This document shows, piece by piece, positions 6,101 through 6,637 of a DNA stretch of 6,637 nt. The notes under the pieces were generated by a model that did not search any database, had not been told where the DNA came from, and saw only the letters and a list, made by a program, of their open reading frames with translations. This DNA comes from an uncultured Coriobacteriaceae bacterium. Lineage in GTDB: Bacteria > Actinomycetota > Coriobacteriia > Coriobacteriales > Eggerthellaceae. The DNA lies in NCBI GenBank assembly GCA_900554945.1, contig USJN01000089.1, positions 1-6,637 on the forward strand, given 5' to 3'. A program made the translations under genes and the position numbers. Each line of letters opens with the position of its first letter. The first letter of the stretch is position 1.

Positions 6101-6637
6101 CAGCGACGTCGATTATGGGGAATGGTACGCACCTGGTGTTTCATTCGTGGTTGCGAAGGGGCTCATGCGCGGCTATTCGGATTCCGATGCCTTCGGCGTG
6201 GGGAACAGCCTGACGCGCGCCGAGCTTGCGATGATCCTCTGGCGTTACACCGACCCCGATGCCGCGGCCGCGTTCGTCGCCGAAGAGTCTAAGAATGAGA
6301 CGGGCCTTCCCGACGTGGCGGATGGCGAGTGGTACACCGGTGCTGCGAACTGGGCTGTTTCGGCGGGTGTGATTAACGGCTACGAAGGGGAAAACGGTGA
6401 GCGTACGGGCTTCGGACCGAGCGACCCGGTGACGTGCGAGCAGCTGCTGCTCATCCTGTACAACCTGAAGGGCGCGCCTGCCGACCCATCGTCGCTCGAA
6501 TCCGTCATCGATGCCGAAGGTATCTCGCCATGGGCGCGAACCGCTGCCGCCTGGGCGCTTCATGTGGAGCTCGTCAAGGGCTACGAGCTTGAAGATGGGA
6601 CCCGAGCGCTCGTTCCCGGCGAGTCCATCGCGCGCGA
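51..6637 (+). CDS. giant secreted cell-surface protein with BspA-type LRRs, Ig-like stalk and C-terminal SLH domains (3' end outside window)
   Basis: The frame runs from ATG 51 to the window end with no stop: 2195 complete codons plus two bases. The domain order is signal peptide (1-31), Ala/Glu-rich linker (32-124), BspA-type leucine-rich repeats (125-337), carboxypeptidase-regulatory-like module (430-488), beta-rich Ig-like modules (about 489-1096), long helical segment (1097-1601), second carboxypeptidase-regulatory-like module (1602-1701), two Ig-like modules (1702-1900), chitobiase-type module (1904-2000) and SLH repeats (2017 onward). The family knowledge used is that SLH repeats bind the secondary cell wall polymer and that BspA-type repeats are common in adhesins of oral and gut bacteria. 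The inferred role is an outward-facing adhesin or binding protein anchored non-covalently by its C-terminus. No enzyme active site is recognisable. Because the SLH triplet is already in its third repeat at the edge, the protein probably ends within a few dozen residues, unless another domain follows. The exact ligand is unknown. Confidence 0.96.
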   Translation, partial: MSKKSNARRKVLACALSCVLAFGLVPAPAFAEATEGAGASVAEEGAPEASGQELAKAGEQAASGASVATESAAPSASTEGIALQGDTSEATYDAEAERWATSKGVAGIKTESDSGYVEGEATPAQMYFTIDEQTSAITVTAIDGGATAVEVPSLIDGHSVIAIGWGAFYGSSIETVSLPDSLETLGENAFYQCAKLRTVTWPNNPAFTTISAEAFKECPLLEDDVVAAIPASVTEIGYMAFAYCEPRTYVQGETPEPFTEIVIPDSVKRIESEAFRCCSHVRSITIGSSVEYIGKRAFSGMSVGSAGMPSIEGVEVTLPASVQSMDEDAFDNTVIRSAAGSTTWLRNAVVLRVMNPDFSFEEYEYGGTLEFDGKKYVNPFSIGQTIIAFDTNSNGEPSWIKRFADSVEGQTDEHNPDKPAYTFQWMEEQVQVTGTIPAGASAVLLQNGTRTPIEVAADGSFAVPAFTNATATVCVSLDGYYDKTFTRQAPEMEGTWDIGVISEGDFEKIPASRNMAVNVMAQTGVNDAGSPLYAPTALTDDFALELSQNGVLLEEGEDADYVRQSWGVVLSEALADANEPLALTVVPADSLKLGSATVTAKPEAGSFDVKLAQWGTATVQVKSAFAGASTVMVFDSQGARVASGDTSFLGYDADGTTPLMKTKTPQLKAGTYTVVAVSQSGVDLATPTLSAFLRMGLEEGAQYAKTTIAIEDGKDASVVLEAPAFDVSSWRKQVGVKACGFMALRDSAVVGGEVALRASYALTDGAKAEKLMLSLTSDRVGSPCAALSAPGESYGMISGIEGSFDGGSLSFNLSGDEANASRVADIRFMPLLEGPYSVSASLALSNGKTVPLGSVSFTAMDGFISLDSDEAALSGNEAQVYAKPGTWTALKVGDGAALEAKQANAWGYATFEYDLPAGVIVNERVKLTAALGDSADAASAALANNPCDTASVRFVPRATVDTFKVTNRGTTQTLIEGGKETGNGLITRHQFASKRNAYWTFDLTLSVAGGVQMQDELSLVVLCMGGQTVQVPLKKREEAQGTVRFTGEYVDESYLAMVRDYEAQGLTGTMSLGAFENVFVPQTYAISSAALGLVAIDADTTVKKAKESADEKNAQFNTILVKGSEELAEEAQKIDQEFDALINAIAEDVEAAGATESAEELAAAIKSEVGSASEVITEGGNADGVTIDKMIFDGAYSPDDEWYADWAAAEAGADPETKAAIAAIKNTVSRNDASLQRCEDEIGKMIGVGSLGQYGSWMEAFVASLEKNAGVKVSRKAVDTSGYRALDAKSGFKESDDETVSGFTAYLYEEDEEDPLYLEADFEDIAESDQSLSINTNSVALAASTYDNIVGIVTPYRKAFTQFGKTVGVDELAGKIARNLRRLKGMEIEAKMWGVTAKVRNPLGAGLGALDAGLSCYAANDAINNYAASWEAYNQLKGDLEGLKLQRDYLLRKEPKSDDDWKCINAMNKELSEGELFRDLLEVQAQQDEANAKIAITMAAGGAAATLASGGTAGAVLSTIGAVNDASSVTANTLRAEKLNAAQADYEYAQALRERACEGKVVMNPSEMTDAELAKRAGHGDAHAQNVLEARYAKYRSNVAVDPSGLVYEAVESNLVEGATAEIWVADDDAGANAHRWEAGPYEQENPILTDANGAFNWDTPTGWYQVRVTKDGYGEACSAWLPVPPAQMGIMVGLVSTEAPAVARANAYTDCVEIEFTQYMDASDAATAQLAAEGLSGDVSFEWIDVVDGADGNPLSKVLRVKPATPLAAGSMVSLALSGARNYVGTGAEGGVHRSGDLVVDVRPAELKLNVEQGIFLNEGESAQVVAYVRDANGNPLAGVVADAAIDSAEIAALSDDFAVTDAEGKATFEVSGVLSGLTGLSVSVGETTLSKNIDVRVCTDQVRPARPVATLGSVVLDASAPKENYVTVPWGTKLTLAAEEGATIYYSTNNTCPCRDEGRQVYSGPITLTENGYYRIAAYKEGLEDEYSERLNITVTVEGEGPGGGEGPGPDEPTFSDVDYGEWYAPGVSFVVAKGLMRGYSDSDAFGVGNSLTRAELAMILWRYTDPDAAAAFVAEESKNETGLPDVADGEWYTGAANWAVSAGVINGYEGENGERTGFGPSDPVTCEQLLLILYNLKGAPADPSSLESVIDAEGISPWARTAAAWALHVELVKGYELEDGTRALVPGESIAR
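144..422 (+). other. low-complexity Ala/Glu/Ser/Gly linker (residues 32-124)
   Basis: After cleavage the mature protein begins with about 90 residues dominated by Ala, Glu, Ser, Gly and Thr, with few large apolar residues and probably disordered. The peptide GASVA occurs twice, encoded by a 12-base direct repeat GCATCGGTTGCG (165-176 and 243-254), which hints at growth by short duplication. It is probably a flexible N-terminal extension, exposed at the surface and possibly glycosylated. Its role is unknown. Confidence 0.7.
423..1061 (+). repeat. BspA-type leucine-rich repeat region (LRR_5 family, residues 125-337)
   Basis: The repeating unit is I-x-x-I-x-x-x-A-F-x-x-C-x-x-L-x-x-V-x-L/I-P-x-S. 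Seven copies are marked by the 'AF' pair at residues 167, 189, 214, 240, 274, 297 and 329. Clear examples are LETLGENAFYQCAKLRTV and VKRIESEAFRCCSHVRSITI. Spacings are 22, 25, 26, 34, 23 and 32 residues; the two long ones carry inserted loops (around EPRTYVQGETPEPF and MSVGSAGMPSIEG). Repeats of this family form a curved solenoid and are common in surface adhesins such as BspA of Tannerella. Here they are probably the ligand-binding end. The ligand cannot be read from sequence. Confidence 0.92.
1062..1337 (+). other. linker domain after the LRRs, unassigned (residues 338-429)
   Basis: This segment joins the solenoid to the first beta module. It begins with TTWLRNAVVLRVMNPDFSFE, which looks like the last strand or cap of the leucine-rich repeat solenoid, and continues through a mixed polar stretch (FDGKKYVNPF, TNSNGEPSW). 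I do not recognise a family. Confidence 0.4.
1338..1514 (+). other. carboxypeptidase-regulatory-like beta module 1 (residues 430-488)
   Basis: The pattern VQVTGTIPAGASAVLLQNG, then a strand ending in AADGSFAVPAF, then ATVCVSLDGYYDKTFTR is the usual layout of carboxypeptidase-regulatory/Cna-B-like folds: a V-x-G-x-V opening, a 'DGSF.VP' turn and a closing 'V.L.GY....' strand. Such modules are structural spacers in surface proteins. It has no catalytic residues. Only about 60 residues fit, so this is a short example. Confidence 0.55.
1515..1868 (+). other. beta-rich segment of unknown family (residues 489-606)
   Basis: About 118 residues of alternating polar and apolar character (for example NMAVNVMAQTGVN, FALELSQNGVLLEEGED, EPLALTVVPADSLKLG) suggest beta structure. 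They lie between the first carboxypeptidase-like module and the next module. I recognise no specific family; an Ig-like or second regulatory-like fold is the simplest reading. Confidence 0.4.
1869..2219 (+). other. extracellular beta module with 'LKAGTYTVVAV' motif (residues 607-723)
   Basis: The segment opens with FDVKLAQWGTATVQVKSAF, contains PQLKAGTYTVVAVSQSG, and closes with LRMGLEEGAQYAKTTIAIED before an 'LEAP' boundary. The 'L.AGTYTVVA' strand-turn-strand is characteristic of carboxypeptidase-regulatory and prealbumin-like modules in Gram-positive surface proteins. From memory, large LRR surface proteins of gut Firmicutes carry similar 'MGL.EG..Y....V.V.DG' text before their Ig-like modules; a profile search would have to confirm this. 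Confidence 0.5.
2220..2927 (+). other. two probable Ig-like stalk modules (residues 724-959)
   Basis: The first part (about 724-865) reads as a long beta domain with VVGGEVALRASYALTDGAKA, then VADIRFMPLLEGPYSVSASL and VPLGSVSFTAMDG. The second (about 866-959) has NEAQVYAKPGTWTALKVGDG, AWGYATFEYDLP and closing strands. The order 'RF.P...G.Y.V.A' then 'PLGS.SF.A' then 'V...PG.....VGDG....A...G.' fits tandem Ig-like modules of surface stalks. There is no visible metal or active site. Boundaries are approximate. Confidence 0.5.
2928..3338 (+). other. Ig-like module before the helical segment (residues 960-1096)
   Basis: The segment starts at VDTFKVTNRGTTQTLIEGG, continues with AYWTFDLTLSVAGGVQMQDE and LSLVVLCMGGQTVQVPLKK, and ends near VFVPQTYAISSAALG. 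The alternating apolar pattern with Gly-rich turns suggests another beta sandwich. It ends where the charge and residue mix change sharply to the helical segment that follows. Confidence 0.45.
3339..4853 (+). other. long alpha-helical segment with coiled-coil character, function unknown (residues 1097-1601)
   Basis: About 505 residues differ in composition from the beta modules on both sides: rich in Ala, Glu, Lys, Asp and Asn, poor in Pro and in beta-type strands. Residues 1097-1180 (for example VKKAKESADEKNAQFNTIL, EELAEEAQKIDQEFDALINA) look like a heptad coiled coil. Residues 1294-1330 are extremely acidic. Residues 1402-1423 and 1494-1523 are Gly/Ala-rich and apolar, separated by a polar helical stretch (NNYAASWEAYNQLKGDLEGL and on). 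A possible lone Sel1/TPR-like pair lies near 1568-1594. It may be a rod-like spacer, a self-association domain, or a membrane-active helical domain. I do not recognise a named family. Confidence 0.6.
4854..5153 (+). other. carboxypeptidase-regulatory-like module 2 (residues 1602-1701)
   Basis: The segment DPSGLVYEAVESNLVEGATA, followed by YEQENPILTDANGAFNWDTP, GWYQVRVTKDGYGEACSAWL and PVPPAQMGIMVGL, has the full layout of this family: an opening 'D.SG.VYEAV.SN...GA.A' strand pair, a 'T...G.F.W..P.G.Y.V......GY' core and a Pro-rich exit. From memory, near-identical text stands at the same place, before an Ig-like module, in large surface proteins of Clostridia and Coriobacteriia. It is a structural spacer with no catalytic residues. 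Confidence 0.75.
5154..5459 (+). other. Ig-like module, Big_5-type (residues 1702-1803)
   Basis: After the Pro-rich exit of the preceding module come strands YTDCVEIEFTQYMDASDAAT, then VSFEWIDVVDG, SKVLRVKPATPLAAGSMVSL, and ARNYVGTG before a closing LVVDVRP strand. The 'V.I.F..YMD.S' opening and the 'L.V.P..PL..G....L.LSG' middle are typical of Big_5-type domains, which open with a '.f.F...m...s' strand. The role is a stalk element. Confidence 0.6.
5463..5750 (+). other. Ig-like module, invasin/Big_1-like (residues 1805-1900)
   Basis: PAELKLNVEQGIFLNEGESA, then VVAYVRDANGNPLAGVVADA, then FAVTDAEGKATFEVSGVLSG and LSVSVGETTLSKNIDVRVC give the classical outline: a 'V.DA.GNPL.GV.V' strand pair followed by 'TDA.GKATF.V'. 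This is the hallmark of invasin-type bacterial Ig domains used as rigid spacers. The codons around 5476-5510 are locally less GC-rich than the neighbours. Confidence 0.7.
5760..6050 (+). other. chitobiase/beta-hexosaminidase C-terminal-type module (CHB_HEX_C, residues 1904-2000)
   Basis: The segment has the family's core order: V-P-W-G-T-K-L-T-L near 1926, GATIYYSTNNTCPC near 1942, 'YSGPITLTENGYYRIAAYKE' near 1964, and a closing LNITVTVE strand. The normal text is 'GA.IYYT.DGS.P....Y..PI.L...... IKA.A...G'. Here 'YSTNNTCPC' stands for 'YTTDGS.P', with two cysteines in a C-x-C. This is a non-catalytic beta module found as a spacer in many Gram-positive surface proteins; despite the family name it does not show hexosaminidase activity. 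Confidence 0.8.
6051..6095 (+). other. Gly/Pro/Glu hinge before the SLH repeats (residues 2001-2015)
   Basis: GEGPGGGEGPGPDEP is a short flexible linker of the kind that separates the stalk from the wall-binding SLH triplet. It is encoded by a G-rich stretch and is a likely spot for length variation between strains. Confidence 0.8.
6099..6260 (+). repeat. SLH repeat 1 (residues 2017-2070)
   Basis: FSDVDYGEWYAPGVSFVVAK, GLMRGYSDSDAFGVGNSLTR, and AELAMILWRY match the SLH consensus in order: an opening 'F.DV....WY...V.......G...GY', the 'F.P...LTRAE' turn and a closing 'A..L.R' helix. The TRAE motif is intact at residues 2055-2058. SLH repeats bind the pyruvylated secondary cell wall polymer, anchoring the protein at the surface. 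Confidence 0.95.
6303..6476 (+). repeat. SLH repeat 2, degenerate TRAE motif (residues 2085-2142)
   Basis: GLPDVADGEWYTGAANWAVS, AGVINGYEGENGERTGFGPS and the closing LLLILYNLKG helix follow the SLH layout. At the place of TRAE this repeat reads T-C-E-Q (2128-2131), so the arginine and the glutamate are both replaced. It is probably still a folded member of the triplet, but with altered polymer contacts. Confidence 0.92.
6504..6637 (+). repeat. SLH repeat 3, cut by the window end (residues 2152-2195)
   Basis: VIDAEGISPWARTAAAWALH, VELVKGYELEDG and the 'LVPGESIAR' turn correspond to the first two thirds of an SLH repeat. The window stops in the codon after SIAR, in the middle of the TRAE-equivalent, so the last helix and the stop codon are missing. 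A third repeat completes the usual triplet. Confidence 0.88.

Overview
The window is filled by the 5' part of one very large gene on the + strand. A single reading frame starts at ATG 51, behind a strong Shine-Dalgarno sequence, and stays open without a stop to the last base (6637). It encodes at least 2195 residues of a secreted, cell-wall-attached surface protein. The start, ribosome binding site and signal peptide are present; the 3' end lies outside the window. I translated the frame by hand and found no frameshift or in-frame stop. The other long open frames in this GC-rich DNA are shadows of this gene.

Organism: a GC-rich Gram-positive gut- or mouth-type bacterium is most likely, with strongly GC-biased third codon positions. 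The mix of BspA-type leucine-rich repeats, Ig-like modules, a chitobiase-type module and a C-terminal SLH triplet of the style 'FSDV..GEWYA.GV.F....GLM.GY' is common in Coriobacteriia (the Eggerthella/Slackia/Olsenella kind). This assignment is inference from memory, not a database result.

Layout by residue: 1-31 signal peptide with AFA|E cleavage; 32-124 low-complexity Ala/Glu/Ser linker; 125-337 BspA-type (LRR_5) repeats with seven 'AF' landmarks; 338-429 linker; 430-488 small carboxypeptidase-regulatory-like beta module; 489-1096 series of beta-rich, probably Ig-like modules; 1097-1601 long mainly alpha-helical segment with coiled-coil character, a very acidic patch and two Gly/Ala-rich apolar stretches; 1602-1701 second carboxypeptidase-regulatory-like module; 1702-1803 and 1805-1900 two Ig-like modules; 1904-2000 chitobiase/beta-hexosaminidase C-terminal-type module; 2001-2015 Gly/Pro/Glu linker; 2017-2195 three SLH repeats, the third cut by the window end.

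How it probably works: the protein is exported by Sec, the SLH repeats hold its C-terminus on the secondary cell wall polymer, the Ig-like and related modules act as a stalk, and the leucine-rich repeats are the outer, probably ligand- or host-binding, end. The 500-residue helical segment in the middle of the stalk is the least explained part and the best candidate for something new. I see no RNA gene, mobile element, CRISPR array, terminator or second protein gene.
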